DNA of 64,000 nt, from contig CM048750.1 of NCBI GenBank assembly GCA_026315105.1, positions 108,221,297-108,285,296 of the forward strand. Reading direction: 5' to 3'. The notes under the pieces were generated by a model. That model did no database searches. It was not told the DNA's origin and saw only the letters and a list, made by a program, of their open reading frames with translations. A program made the translations under genes and the position numbers. Positions 1 through 10,292 of the stretch are shown in pieces; positions within the stretch are counted from its first letter, which is position 1; every line of letters starts with the position of its first letter. This DNA comes from Locusta migratoria. Its lineage: Eukaryota > Arthropoda > Insecta > Orthoptera > Acrididae.

Positions 1-850
1 TCAAACTTTAATTCCCTCTGCAAATTTCTCCTTGCAGTCCTTCAATGCTTGCCCAAAGTGCAGTTTGAACATCTTTAGCGAACGGCTACAACCCTGTCTT
101 ACTCCCTTCCCAACCTCTGCGTCCTTTTCTTGCCCTTCGACTATAATAACTGCTGTCTGGTATTGCTCCCTATATTTTAACCGAGTGACATTGTCAAAAG
201 TTTTTTCCAAATCTACAAACGCTAAAAACATGGGTTTGCCTTTCTTTAGCCTATCTATGGGATATTGCCTCCCGTGTTCCTACTTTTCTCCCAATTCCAA
301 ACTGATTCCTCAGAGGAATCGTCAACTTAGCATTAGAAGGAAGTTTGTGAATTAAAGTAGTATGCGGAGGCCGAGGGACGAATACAGTAAGCAAGTTGGA
401 TTTCACAATTTTTTCCATTCGCCTGTAAATAATTCGTGTTAGTATTTTGCAACCGTAACTTATTAATCTGTAGTTTTCGCGTTTGTCTGCACTTGCTGTT
501 TTATGAATTTGAATTGCTATATTCTTATCGAAGTCGGAGGGTGTTTCCCATGTCTCATAAATGTTGCATACCAGGTGGAGCAATTTCGTCATGACTGGCA
601 CTCCTAACGATATCAATAGTTCAGACGGATTATCATCTATTCCAGGTGCCTTCTTTCGACTCAGATCTTTCAGAGATCTGTCAAATTCTTCTCGCAGTAT
701 CGTATCTCCTATCTCCTCTTCCACCACTCGTCTTCCATTTCTAGAACACTACCTTCAAGTTTATTCCTTTTTACAGGCCATTTATATATTCCTTCCACAT
801 TTCAGCTCTCCCTTTTTTTGCTTAGTACTGGTTTTCCGTCTGAGTTCTTG
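1..850 (-). pseudogene. Non-LTR retrotransposon reverse transcriptase fragment
   Basis: Two minus-strand open segments (727-251, then 231-1) together read as the palm and fingers of a LINE reverse transcriptase. Visible blocks in order are KKAPGIDD, a block ending in ILTRIIYRRMEKIV, then FVDLEKTFD (the FxDLxxAFD block with the first catalytic aspartate) and VRQGC. The catalytic YADD/FADD block would lie beyond base 1, so the element runs off the window. The two segments are in different frames and the second lacks part of the region before its RQGC block, so this copy is dead. Plus-strand frames over the same bases are shadows. In layout it resembles endonuclease/RT LINEs common in insects; the clade is not decided. 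Confidence 0.85.
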
Positions 851-1197
851 ACATTCATACAGTCGCTAGTCAATAAATTTAAGGAGAGTTTAAAGAGTTG
901 ATTCCCATTATGCTGAAAGATTGAATTAGCATTCAATGATATGCATGAAATTGTAGAACGTGTCAACCTGGATTGTGTCACTGAAGATGAATTGTATGAG
1001 GAATTTTGTAGTTTTTAGTGATGCAATTAAATGATCTGCCTCTTTAGAGGGTAACGTTAGCCAGAAATCATTTAAGATTCTTACAAGTTTGAAATTCAAT
1101 TATGTTATAAGTAGAAATCAAGAACCCTGAGACTGTTTTTCGTCTCAAACAAGTCAAAGACATTAAAGGTAATGGTAAAGCACTGAATTACAAGTTG
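851..1197. other. No recognised feature
   Basis: AT-rich sequence between the LINE remnant and the tRNA-like relic. I see no coding block, repeat end or RNA fold. Confidence 0.5.
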
Positions 1198-1269
1198 TGA
1201 TGCGGCTGGAAATCGAACCCGGACCTCCATGCTTATTAGGCAGACGTCTTACCGCTAGACCACCGCATC
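1198..1269 (-). tRNA. tRNA-Ile(AAT)-like relic or SINE head
   Basis: On the minus strand this 72-nt stretch folds as a cloverleaf. The 7-bp acceptor GATGCGG/CCGCATC is perfect, and the D stem is GTC/GAC. The anticodon loop CTAATAA gives AAT, and the T loop is TTCGATT, with box-B-like GGTTCGATTTC. The anticodon stem has a mismatch and the T stem has one mismatch and one wobble, so function is doubtful. It differs from the canonical insect tRNA-Ile I know, so it is more likely a tRNA pseudogene or the head of a SINE. Confidence 0.5.
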
Positions 1270-1776
1270 ACTAGCGAAAAAGGAACCTTGCAATAGACTA
1301 AGCACGATTTCCCTCCACGTCACAAACTTTAAATTTGTGTTCCCATTAATTATTGCTACTACTGCCAAAGCCAATTTCAAAGAAAATACATTACCGTTTC
1401 TGAGTAGAAAAGCGACGTCTTTCTGGCAAGGAGCAGGTAATCTGATGATTCCTAGATACTTTAATACAATACAATATGAAATTATTCAACAAAATCCTCT
1501 AGGTTACAATATCATTGTAAAAAAAAACTGCTCTGTAATGTACCGTATCATACATTGTCAAGAGCCTTAGGAACCCTAAGAAAGAGAAGTGTGGAGCAAT
1601 TTTTAAGTTATTATCTTTTTTTATGGCACTAAATACATTCCCTACTGTAAAAGTATGTCAAAATCAATATAAACGATCTTTTCACACTCGTCCAATATCG
1701 AGGAATGTATGTTGTCGACCGCTTGGAGCGCTGATGTCACAGTGTATAACAAAAATCTGTGGAAATGTCGTGACTG
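1270..1776. other. No recognised feature
   Basis: AT-rich unique-looking sequence. The open frames here have no domain I recognise. Bases 1766-1776 form the left target duplication of the next SINE. Confidence 0.45.
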
Positions 1777-1983
1777 AGCCGGCCGCGGTGGCCGAGGGGA
1801 CTAAGGCGCTCCAATCACGGTCTGCATGGCCACTACCGTCGAGGGTTCGAACCCCCCCCCCCCCTCGGGCATGTATATTTGTGCCGTCCTAGTTCGTAAG
1901 TAGTTCATAAGTAGTTTGTAAGTTTAGGGACTGATGACCCCGTAGTTAAGTCCCATAGACTATACAAATATTTGAACATTTTT
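1777..1983 (+). mobile_element. SINE-L copy 1 (tRNA-Leu-headed SINE)
   Basis: This family starts with GCCGGCCGCGGTGGCCGAGG, a leucine-tRNA-like head with box A TGGCCGAGGGGACTGAGGCG and box B GGTTCGAATCC. A non-tRNA body (TTCATAAGTAGTTTGTAAGT, GGGACTGATGACCCCGTAGT) follows, and the end is ACAAACATTTGAACATTTT. A perfect 11-bp target duplication TGTCGTGACTG flanks it (1766-1776 and 1984-1994). Box B is followed by a C run. Such elements have pol III promoters and depend on a LINE partner for movement. Confidence 0.93.
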
Positions 1984-1999
1984 TGTCGTGACTGTATAA

Positions 2000-2938
2000 G
2001 GTTAGGCTGTGACCGTACTGGTCAGCTACAGAGCTGAAACAGAGGACAGTTGTTCCTGAGGCGTGCCCGTACACTACGCACGCACTCGTTGCTGTGAGCG
2101 CGAGAAATACTAGTGTCTACAAGAAAACTGGCCTGACTTGAGAGAAAAAAACACGTCTCGTAGATTCGTAAATAGCTAAGAATTTGCATGCATGCTGTGG
2201 TGGTTCCCTCCATACTGAAAGAAAGTGAATTCCTGCTCTAAGTACGCCGCGCAGAGAGGGAGCCTTTTCACACGGTGTAGCATATCATCTGTCACCACAG
2301 CAACGGTCCAGGCATACACCGCTATCCGCCGTACTATGTTTTAAGCTGACAAGGGCTGACCTTACGATAAAATCAATTTAGAAAGTCCGTAATCAGTGTA
2401 AGCGAAAAACATAAGGCAACGTCACACACAGTGGACGCCGCTTACCGGTTGCCTGCCACCTGGTAGCGCTCGGTGTTGTGCATTATTGCCAAGCTGCGTG
2501 CTGAGATTGATTGCGCTCGCAAACACGTTGTTGGGCGGGCGAGTTTTACGGCTTTAATTACCGCTACATGCAGCTGAAGATTACGCCCTAATACTAGCTT
2601 TACGGTCGGCGCCGCTTTCATGGTCAATAAACCAAACCAGATGCTACGTCGCAGTGCCCTGAATACCCGTCGTTACCACCTAAAATGTTGGCATGTTCAT
2701 TAGGGCACGGAGCTAGGTAGCTTTAATCTTCGTGGAAGCTCACTCACAGTCATATAATTGTTTCGGGAAGGGAAAGGACAAAGTTACATATTTCATGCCC
2801 CGCTTGATCTTAGAGTTGAGACATTGTTTCATGGTTTAAAATTGAGCTTCTTTATGTCATTAGATTTCTGAGACTACCATTAGTTTTAGAAGACAGGCCA
2901 TCCCTAATGGCCAACTCAAAATTAATTCTTGTGCGTGT
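2000..2938. other. Unassigned sequence, GC-richer patch at 2400-2640
   Basis: No coding or repeat signature. Bases 2400-2640 are richer in CpG and hold homeodomain-like sites (TTTAATTAC near 2553), so this could be unique regulatory DNA. The support is weak. Confidence 0.3.
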
Positions 2939-2939
2939 A

Positions 2940-3139
2940 AAAAAGTTCAAATGTTTGTAGAACTTATGGGACTTAACTACGGGGTCATCAGTCCCTAAGC
3001 TTACAAACTACTTATGAACTAGCTAAGACTAAGGACGGCACAAATATCCATGCTCGAGGGGGGGATTCGAACCTCCGACCGCAGTGGCCGTGCAGACCGT
3101 GACTGGAGCCCTCAGTCCCCTCGGACGCCGCGGCCGGCT
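2940..3139 (-). mobile_element. SINE-L copy 2
   Basis: A full-length copy on the minus strand. The target duplication TTGTGCGTRTA lies at 2929-2939 and 3140-3150 with one mismatch. Head and body are complete, and the box B region reads GATTCGAACCTCC on the plus strand. Confidence 0.92.
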
Positions 3140-3501
3140 TTGTGCGTATACACGATTTGATTGTCAAAAGTGTAAAGTGTTGTAAAAATTCACACTATAC
3201 TTTCACAGCCGTACCAAAAAGTCATTTCTTTGTAAATGTTCGATTCCGACCCAAATCAGGCCATCTTCTGGACTCAAAATTCGTATTAGTTGTACATTTC
3301 AGTAAAGGCGATCCTGATGCTTTATAAGTTATTCCATGAGTTATATAAGAAATAAGCTGATGGTCAGTTGACTAACGTACTTCGACTTACTTCATGTTGC
3401 TCCCTCTCGAGCAAAGGGCCTTGACGAAATTCCTCCAAACAGTATATTTCCTGGCCATCCTCTTCACTCCAGGTCATATCAATCTCGGAGATTTCCTTTC
3501 C

Positions 3502-3739
3502 GATGAAATAAATCGCAATTTGCGATCAGTTATGGCTTCACTGTTCTAGGTTTAGATGGAATACCAAAGTGCTGCGAATGAAAATTTGTGCCCAGTCGGG
3601 CAACGCGTCTGCCTAGTAAGCAGGAGATCTCGGGTTCGAATTCCAGCCGGACACAAATTTTTATTCGTTGCACTTTGGTATTTCATCTAAATCTAGAACA
3701 GTAAAGCCATATCTGATCGCAAATTGCGATTTATTTCAT
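3502..3739. repeat. Foldback element with tRNA-like centre
   Basis: Arms 3502-3597 and 3646-3739 are inverted copies of each other with few mismatches, sharing for example AAATAAATCGCAATTTGCGA and TACCAAAGTGC. The centre holds a tRNA 3' half on the plus strand: CTGCCTAGTAAGCAGG as anticodon stem-loop and CGGGTTCGAATTCCAG as T arm. It looks like a tRNA-derived SINE whose tail has been duplicated in inverted orientation. Confidence 0.75.
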
Positions 3740-3909
3740 TCATTGAACGCTGTAACGTCGTCAAAAATATATAATCCCTTTTCGATCGTCCTCCTCCAGG
3801 TCGACATTGGTCGACCTCGTATTCTGGTGATTTGTAACACCATTAGCACAGAGCGTTGAATAATTTACTAATTAAGGGAAATATACAATCCCACAAGTTG
3901 CTTGAATTG

Positions 3910-3955
3910 TCCTTTATCTAGATTTCAACACCATCTGTGGGTGTCTTCATAAGGA
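3910..3955 (-). ncRNA. Hammerhead-ribozyme-like motif
   Basis: On the minus strand: TCCTT (stem I), ATGAAGA (hammerhead box with C3 replaced by A), ACACC/GGTGT stem II, GAAA, and the self-complementary block ATCTAGAT whose last T would be U16.1. A17 and AAGGA follow, and AAGGA pairs fully with TCCTT. This is the layout of a dimer-forming type I hammerhead with a minimal stem III. The C3 change predicts weak or no activity. Confidence 0.45.
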
Positions 3956-4215
3956 GAAAAAATGATGATATGAGACATTGTCAGAGCATAATATGATCAT
4001 GTCGCACAGAATGGCATGACATTTGTTTATAAAAATTCATCATTTCGAAAATTTGGTACTCCACGAAGAGTCTTTAAATTTGTAAGAGAACTTCGCGTAA
4101 CTAACGTTGAAATACTGAACAGAATAGGTACAAAAATTTCTGTCATAACTTGATTTAAAAAAGGTAGGATGCATTTTTAGACATCAAAGAACTGTCAGTA
4201 TTGTATCAGATGAAA

Positions 4216-4660
4216 GTGTGGGGGAGGGGACGGATAAGATCGCAGAAGGAGACCGTGAGACGAATAAAGTAAGCAGGTTTAAGGAGATGTAGGTTGCCGC
4301 TCTTATTCACAGATAAAGAGGTACAGTATAGCGTGGAGAGCTGCACTAATCCAGTCTTTGGCCTGAATACCACAAGAGCGTTGCACGTGTGGGGGAGGGG
4401 AGGGGTAAGATCGCATAAGGAGACCCTGTGACGAATACAGAAAGCAGGTTCAAGGAGATGTAGGTTGCCGCTCTTATTCACAGATAAAGAGGTACAATAT
4501 AGCGTGCAGAGCTGCACTAATCCAGTATTTGGCCTGAATACCACAAGAGCGTTGCACTGTAGGTTGCCGCTCTTATTCACAGATAAAGAGGTACAGTATA
4601 GCGTGGTGAGCTGCACTAATCCAGTCCTTTGGCCTGAATACCACAAGAGCGTTGCACGTT
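4216..4660. repeat. 171-bp tandem repeat, about 2.6 units
   Basis: Units begin with GTGTGGGGGAGGGG at 4216 and 4387. A third unit starting near 4557 lacks its first ~70 bp and ends near 4660. The units differ at only a few positions, which points to recent duplication. Open frames of up to 146 codons across it result from the repetition and are not genes. Confidence 0.9.
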
Positions 4661-5031
4661 TATCACGTCAGCTCTTGTTGATCGTCCTAGATAACCAGAT
4701 AGATTCCTAGATGGCGACTTCCTTCTTAAGTTTATCCACTGTCGGACACCACCTGCGCGAAAAATACAGGAATATCTGTTATTGTTTACAAGTAAATAAG
4801 TTTCACCAATAGTAGGAGATATATCTATGGTCTACACGAAATAAAGAAAACATGGGTTTGCCTGAATGTAATCGAATCGGTTGTTTTATTCGCTACTAGA
4901 GATACCGGTTAAATGAAGACATGTTAAACATGAGCAAGTTAAAATAAAGTTTACATAATTGAGTCACTCTTGTCCGTTTTCTTCTCACAGTATAATGCTT
5001 AGTAATGACAACGATGTTAAAACAGAATTTT

Positions 5032-5033
<2 letters not shown>

Positions 5034-5086
<53 letters not shown>
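5034..5086. repeat. (TA)n microsatellite
   Basis: An uninterrupted TA run. The YIYIYI frames on both strands are artefacts of this run. Confidence 0.95.
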
Positions 5087-5088
<2 letters not shown>

Positions 5089-5404
5089 AAAGTACCAACT
5101 TTTAGAAAACGTCTCTCCATTTATGAATTACCTAGCTCAAAACAAATACAGACAATAGCTGCCAGATGCATTGAAGTATGTGAGAGGGTAAAATTGAATA
5201 TTTGTGCCAGATGGGGATTCGACTTAAGGACTAGGTATTGCACTTGTTGTGTGGTAATCGTTGAATTCATGGCTTACGGTGACAAGTACGGTACTCGGAC
5301 ACAGAAGTAACCGTGAATGAACTGCCTAGCCTCTTGCCACCGGCACCAGTTCTCAATTTATCCACACACTACTTACTGACATGCTGTTGCTCGTCATATT
5401 AGCC

Positions 5405-5470
5405 TTAATCTGCCTTGTAAGCAGGAGAACTGAGATCGAATACCAGTGTGGCACAAATTTTCTAACTTTC
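5405..5470 (+). repeat. Partial tRNA-like SINE fragment
   Basis: It contains CTGCCTTGTAAGCAGG followed by a degraded box B (GAGATCGAATACCAG) and GGCACAAATTTTC. This is the same tRNA 3' half and tail start as the foldback at 3502-3739, here without the inverted arm. Confidence 0.5.
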
Positions 5471-5542
5471 CCAGTTGATGTAAGGTCTGTGGTAGCTTAT
5501 GTCTGTAATTTCTTTGTGACGATCCTACACCGTCCTATCAGG

Positions 5543-5551
5543 TAAAACACA

Positions 5552-5611
<60 letters not shown>
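5543..5611. repeat. (AC)n microsatellite
   Basis: A long AC run ending directly at the left end of the pogo-like element. Confidence 0.95.
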
Positions 5612-5614
<3 letters not shown>

Positions 5615-7401
5615 GGGAAAGGGTTGTAACTTGGGACATTTGATACATTTTAATTTTTATATTATAGTTTTTTACTAGATATTTGAAAATTTACACCATC
5701 ACAGGCACCAATTTTAGGTAATGTTGAACGAACAGCAGTTTAGGGTAGCTCCTATATTTACACAACTACTCACCAATAAAGAGTTTAGTGACACTTGTCC
5801 CAAAGTACAACCTATGGTTTCACCTTGGGACACGGTGATGTATTTCTATTTCTTAGTTTTATGAATGAAAAAAAATCATATTGGAATTAGGTAGTACATT
5901 TGTTATTCCAAATACAAAAGTTATTTTACCTTATAACAAGATATGGTGGGAATAACATATTAAATGAAGTAAATCCACAACACACCACTGGAGCTGATTA
6001 TTTCTTTCACTCTATTACTGCGATTAACAGTGCTGATTTTCTCAACATTAGGGAATACAATATGGGTCCTTTGCTTCCTTAAGAATTTCACAGTTACATC
6101 TTGTTCTGTGTTTTCTAAAACTACTTCAGCATAGTAAGCATGGGATCTGCCGCTGATGTCAAATTTTACCAAGACCCAACTACCTTGAGAACAAGAAAGT
6201 GTTACTTTTCCAGATGGAAAGAAGGATGAGAAATCCTCAAATATGCTACCTCCAGAGCTACTGCCATGCTCGAGAATTTCTTCATCAGAAGAAGTGGAAG
6301 ATGAAAACTCCTTTGTCCATTTAGTGGCTTCTTTCTTTGGGAAAGACATCGTTTTCTTGTATTTTTTTCCTCTTCAATTGTATACTGTAGAAAATCCTGT
6401 TTCATCAAGATTCCAGACTTTCTGAGGTTGTAGGCCATACCAGGAATAAACTTCTTGGAGTTTGTTAAAAAAATTCAACATTGGGTTTGTTGAAAGATGC
6501 CATTTTACCAGCTTTTCCATGGGCGATTCTATTCAGACTTCCGAAAGGTTCTGTACTATTGTCTTCCGGCCAATTTCTCTTCTTCGCACGTTACTGTATA
6601 TTTAATGTTGTTAGCTTTATCATATTAGAAGACTAACTTTTTCAGATCATCCACAGTCACACCAAAGTTCCATTGCTCAGCATTTACTGTATAGGAGAGA
6701 AGTTCTTTCTCTTACTCTGTGGTGAAGACTTTTGTGAAGCACTGCTGGCTTCTAATTTTGAAATAAATTTGACTAGAAAATGTGTTTTGGGTGTGCCTAG
6801 CAAGAGTAGTTTTCGACATTCCATATACTTCAGCCGCTTTTCGTATAGATAGCTTCTGTGTAATAACCTCATTAGCAGCTGCCTCCATGCATTCCGCATC
6901 TGGTTCTTTTCTCCTTTCCTTTACTACTTACTTCTACCCATCTAAAAAGATAAACGAACTTCAGTAAAACTGTAGGCGACATATTTGGTTGTACCTTGGG
7001 ACATGTTCCAAGCTGCAACCAGAGAAATGTCCCAAGGCAAACGCAAATACACAATAACAGAAAACAGTATCCTACCCTATACACACATTTATACCTTTAT
7101 AACGTATGGTATCAATAGCTTACTAAAACAATGCCCCACAACACTATATTCAAGAAATATCAATAATGATGCTTAGCTTTTATTTATATCTTCTAAGGAT
7201 AGTGGCTAAATTTTACTTTCAAATACGGAAACTTTAAAACTCCTTCTCAGATCTCAAACATCATCCAAATACAACGGGGCCTCCCATTCCCTCTGAAAAT
7301 AGGTCAGACAACTTTACCTCGTAGTTCTTACAGTGCCCACTAGAGTGCAATGCCTATATTAAAAAGTGTCCCAAGGTAAAACCGTCTCAAGGTACAACAC
7401 T
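5612..7401 (-). mobile_element. Pogo-like DNA transposon, internally deleted
   Basis: The minus strand encodes pieces of a pogo/Tigger-type (DDE_1) transposase between AT-rich flanks. The motif GGTTGTACCTTGGGACA and its inverse recur near both ends and just upstream of the coding start: 5622-5638 (+), 5796-5812 (-), 5816-5832 (+), 6987-7003 (+), 7004-7020 (-), 7367-7383 (-) and 7384-7399 (-). The first and last are consistent with imperfect terminal inverted repeats. The exact outer ends are uncertain. Confidence 0.65.
5960..6949 (-). pseudogene. Pogo/DDE_1-type transposase pseudogene
   Basis: Reading minus, the order is: a Psq-type helix-turn-helix (SIRKAAEVYGMSKTTLARH across 6870-6790), a second DNA-binding region (WNFGVTVDDLKKLVF; then AGRQ, NRIAHGKAGKMASF near 6530), a stretch ending QLKRKKI, and a 129-codon open segment (6349-5960). 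That last segment starts FPKKEATKWTKEF and contains an acidic serine patch SSSTSSDEEILEHGSSSGG. Frames shift at several points. The catalytic core between the DNA-binding half and the C-terminal segment is missing, so the copy cannot transpose by itself. Assignment rests on family resemblance, not on a search. Confidence 0.65.
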
Positions 7402-7575
7402 TAGAAAGGTAGGGGGTTAAAAGCGTTTATATATTTGGAGAATGTGATTATGGTTGACCAAACCTTTTTAGTTATTGGCCCAGTGGTACCGGTTTCGGTT
7501 TTAAACCACTTCCAAACGCCAGCAGAGCTTAAAGAGTTGGTTAAAATGACATTTTAGAATCTTGAAAGTGAAAAA

Positions 7576-7578
<3 letters not shown>

Positions 7579-7623
<45 letters not shown>
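7579..7623. repeat. (TA)n microsatellite
   Basis: A TA run just inside the left foldback arm. Confidence 0.95.
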
Positions 7624-7626
<3 letters not shown>

Positions 7627-7697
7627 ATTATGCTTGATTTACCGGGTGTTTATCTACTGTGACTGTTCATTACAGATGCAAGTTAAGGTAAAGCAGT

Positions 7698-7996
7698 CAA
7701 CAATCCGAAGATTAGTTTGAACACCACAGTGATTTACTAGGCATGGTCCTGTTTGGAGGTGGTATGCCGTTGCCTTCCTCCGACCTTCGAACTGACTTAC
7801 CCAGCCAGTTATAGGGGGACCTACAGTTTAACGTGGGTTCCGAACCACGATGCTACTCGGTATTTTTCACATGAGCAATACTGCCAGAGGTGAAAGAAGT
7901 GGAAAGTGACAGATAAAAATCCTAGGACCTGGCGGGGATCGAAGCCGCGATCTTTGGATTTGTAGTCTGGCACTCTACCACTGTGCAACCGAGATG
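7698..7996 (-). mobile_element. SINE-H copy 1 (second tRNA-headed family)
   Basis: On the minus strand the head reads TCGGTTGCACAGTGGTAGAG (box A) and GGCTTCGATCCC (box B). A body follows (GCTCATGTGAAAAATACCGA; GGTTCGGAACCCACGTTAAA) that ends near GTGGTGTTCAAACTAATCTT. It aligns along its length with 36843-37140 (+), which defines a family distinct from SINE-L. It sits inside the foldback element. Confidence 0.8.
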
Positions 7997-8164
7997 CAAG
8001 TTATAAAAATATAAGTTGAACCCTTTCCAGATTGTTAACATGTCATTTTAACCAACGGTTTAAGTTCTGCTGGCGCTTGAAAATGGTTTAAAACTGAAAC
8101 CGGTAGCATTGGGCCAATAAATAAACATCTTTAGTCAATCATAATGACCTTCTCCAAAATTCAT

Positions 8165-8645
8165 TGTTCATACAGTCATGAAGGAAAAAAATAAAAAATC
8201 AACATAGTAGATTCATATTCAAGGACATATTCGTCAGTATGTTCTAAAGAAATCATTAGCATTTCACTCGTCTCCGACAGCTTGCACCTGTTGCCGAGTA
8301 GGAACAGGGTCCTCATGGAAGTGACATCTAGTCGCATGCATGATGGTATCGAGTTATTCTGTGGTGAGTGACTTCGAGTCGCAGCGCTGCACTGCACTTG
8401 TCATTTATCCCAAACGTTTCCGATTGGCGACAAATGTGGTCATCTGGCGGGACAGGGAAAAGAGAGAGGCACTGTGACACCGGGAAGGCTAGTACTTGTG
8501 AGCAATATTTCGACCTTTCTTCCTGAAAGATAGCGTCTAGATCAACGTGCAGAAAAGGCATGTGTACGTGATTCAGACTGTCTCACACGTACATAAAACT
8601 AGTCATATTGCCAAAGACAAGCACCGACTATGATTTGTGGTTGTA
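8165..8645. other. Unassigned, probable old repeat continuing to 9000
   Basis: No recognised domain. Sequence on both sides of the next SINE (8646 and 8865) reads continuously, so the SINE entered an older element or unique DNA. Confidence 0.35.
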
Positions 8646-8655
8646 CCGGACGTCA

Positions 8656-8854
8656 CAAAATGTTCAAATGTTTGTGTAGCTTATGGGACTTAACTACGGG
8701 GCCATCAGTCCCTAAACTTACAAACTACTTATGAACTAGCTAATCTTAAGGACGGCTCAAATATCCATGGCCGAGGGGGGATCCAAACCCCCGACCGTAG
8801 TGGCCGTGCAGACCGTGACTGGAGCGCCTCAGTCCCCTCGGCCACCGCGGCCGG
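8656..8854 (-). mobile_element. SINE-L copy 3
   Basis: Full length on the minus strand with a perfect 10-bp duplication CCGGACGTCA at 8646-8655 and 8855-8864. Confidence 0.92.
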
Positions 8855-8864
8855 CCGGACGTCA

Positions 8865-9585
8865 TACAACATTATAAGACTTTAAGTGGCGCTCTATGTG
8901 CGGATGCAGTTCATGTGATGCCCCTTGCTCTGTCTGCGGCGAATAGAAATTTTCAACAAACGAAACCTCGATTCGTACGAAACACTATAAGATACAAATC
9001 GCGTTTCCAGTTTCTTCAATAATATGCGGAGAAGCTGACGTAAAGAACGTAACCTATGCCGTAATAAATTGCGACGGCCTGTCACCGCTACTTGCGTACG
9101 ATGTGTTACATTGTCCCACTGTTGCGCAAGAAGAGGTCCTGAAATGCCATTCCTATGATATGTTGATCGTTTCGAGGGGTAGACCGTGTGGTACGGCCAG
9201 ACACGTTGCACTGTGCTCTACGGCGTACCGTGAACCGTTCTGTACACACGCGTTACACAGCCGACACACTACGTCCCATACGAGCAGCAGTGTCCATGAT
9301 GGATGGATCACATTCTCTCATGCTAATAATGACAGCCGTTTCAAACTCACTGATATGACTGTGCTTGATGTCTGTGTTATAAAAGTCACATACATATTTT
9401 ACATGTACTGTGTTACGTACATTATAAACTGCATGTGTGAAAATTAAAATTATTTGTCATAGCTCGTTACAATAAAAATATCAGGCAACAAACTTTTTCA
9501 CTTGTTGACGAACTATGGGAAATAATTGGAATTTGACATATGTAGTTAATGTGTACTTAACACAGTACATTTAATATATATATGT
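8865..9585. other. No recognised feature
   Basis: Open frames of up to 114 codons overlap on both strands, with no motif or codon pattern that supports coding. Confidence 0.4.
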
Positions 9586-9596
9586 GTGACTTTTAT

Positions 9597-9849
9597 AGGA
9601 AGGAAGGACACTTAGGGTTTAACGTCCCGTCGACAGCGTGGTCATAAGAGACGGAGCTAACGCTCGGATTTTCGAGGAAGAATGGGAGAGGAAATCTACC
9701 GTGCCCCTTGAAAGGAACCATCCCGGCATTTGCCTGGAGTGATTTAGGGAAATCACGAAAAACCTAAATCTGGATGGCCGGAGGTGGATTTCAACCACCA
9801 TCCTTCCGAATGCGAGTCCAGTGTTAACACCACTGCGCCACCTCGCTCG
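9597..9849 (-). mobile_element. SINE-G copy 1 (third tRNA-headed family)
   Basis: On the minus strand a tRNA-like head (GAGCGAGGTGGCGCAGTGGT, box-B-like GGTTGAAATCC) is followed by a body with CCTAAATC, GATTTCCCTAAATCACTCCA, GGCAAATGCCGGGATGGTTC, and the end ACGGGACGTTAAACCC. A target duplication GTGACTTTTAT occurs at 9586-9596 and 9850-9860. I recognise the layout as a widespread insect SINE. Confidence 0.9.
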
Positions 9850-9919
9850 GTGACTTTTATTACACTTCAAGAATCAAGTCACATGAGGCGCAAATTTATA
9901 AAATATTGCATATGCAATT

Positions 9920-9957
9920 CTGAGGATGAAAACTAAGAATATCGAAACCCGTCATCT
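9920..9957 (+). ncRNA. Degenerate hammerhead-like motif
   Basis: CTGAGGA box, then a poorly paired stem II, GAAA and CCCGTC. The block that is palindromic elsewhere (ACCGGT) is altered here. This is the weakest member of the series. Confidence 0.2.
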
Positions 9958-10237
9958 AAAATAAAATATTTAACAAGTGATCTTGGCACATATATTCTTA
10001 ATATAAAATAAGTTTGGTTTACACATATAGGAGAAATTTGGTATATCTTGGGCCCACAGTGCTACAGACGTACAGTGATACAATTGTAATTGGTCCGTAC
10101 AAAACTCTGTAAGTCACTGTGGAGTCGTCGAGTGGTGTAAGCACCACGCTGAACAGCGCTCGGTTGCTCGCCGTCGGAGGTTCGGGAATGGTTGTGTGTG
10201 TTGTCCTTAGGTTAGTTTTGTAATAATATATATATGT

Positions 10238-10292
10238 TAACTATCTATTCGCTAGATATCTTTCGGCGTAACTGCCGTCGCCAGGTGTCTTT
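10238..10292 (-). ncRNA. Hammerhead-like motif
   Basis: Minus strand: CTGGCGA (box with A6 replaced by G), then C, GGC/GCC stem II around AGTTAC, GAAA, and the palindrome AGATATCT followed by A. Stem I pairing is not evident. It has the same design as the motifs at 57519 and 59887. Confidence 0.3.

Larger units (their letters stand above)
7434..8163. repeat. Foldback element with ACCGGTTTCGGT arms
   Basis: Arms 7434-7565 and 8018-8163 are inverted relatives sharing CGCCAGCAGA, GGTTAAAATGACAT, TTGGCCCA and the ACCGGTTTC block. The interior holds a (TA)n run and a tRNA-headed SINE. Each arm carries a degenerate hammerhead-like motif: plus strand 8080-8115 has CTTGAAAATGGTTTAAAACT, then GAAACCGGTAG. 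Confidence 0.7.

Noticed and set aside
1777..1870. Functional tRNA-Leu gene
   Set aside because: The head has boxes A and B, but the acceptor does not close, the body follows directly, and about 20 copies carry the same unit.
4206..4710. Open frames of 146 and 81 codons
   Set aside because: They repeat the same peptide because they lie in the 171-bp tandem repeat, and there is no domain or start context.
4896..5310. Frames with poly-(YI)
   Set aside because: Product of the TA microsatellite on both strands.
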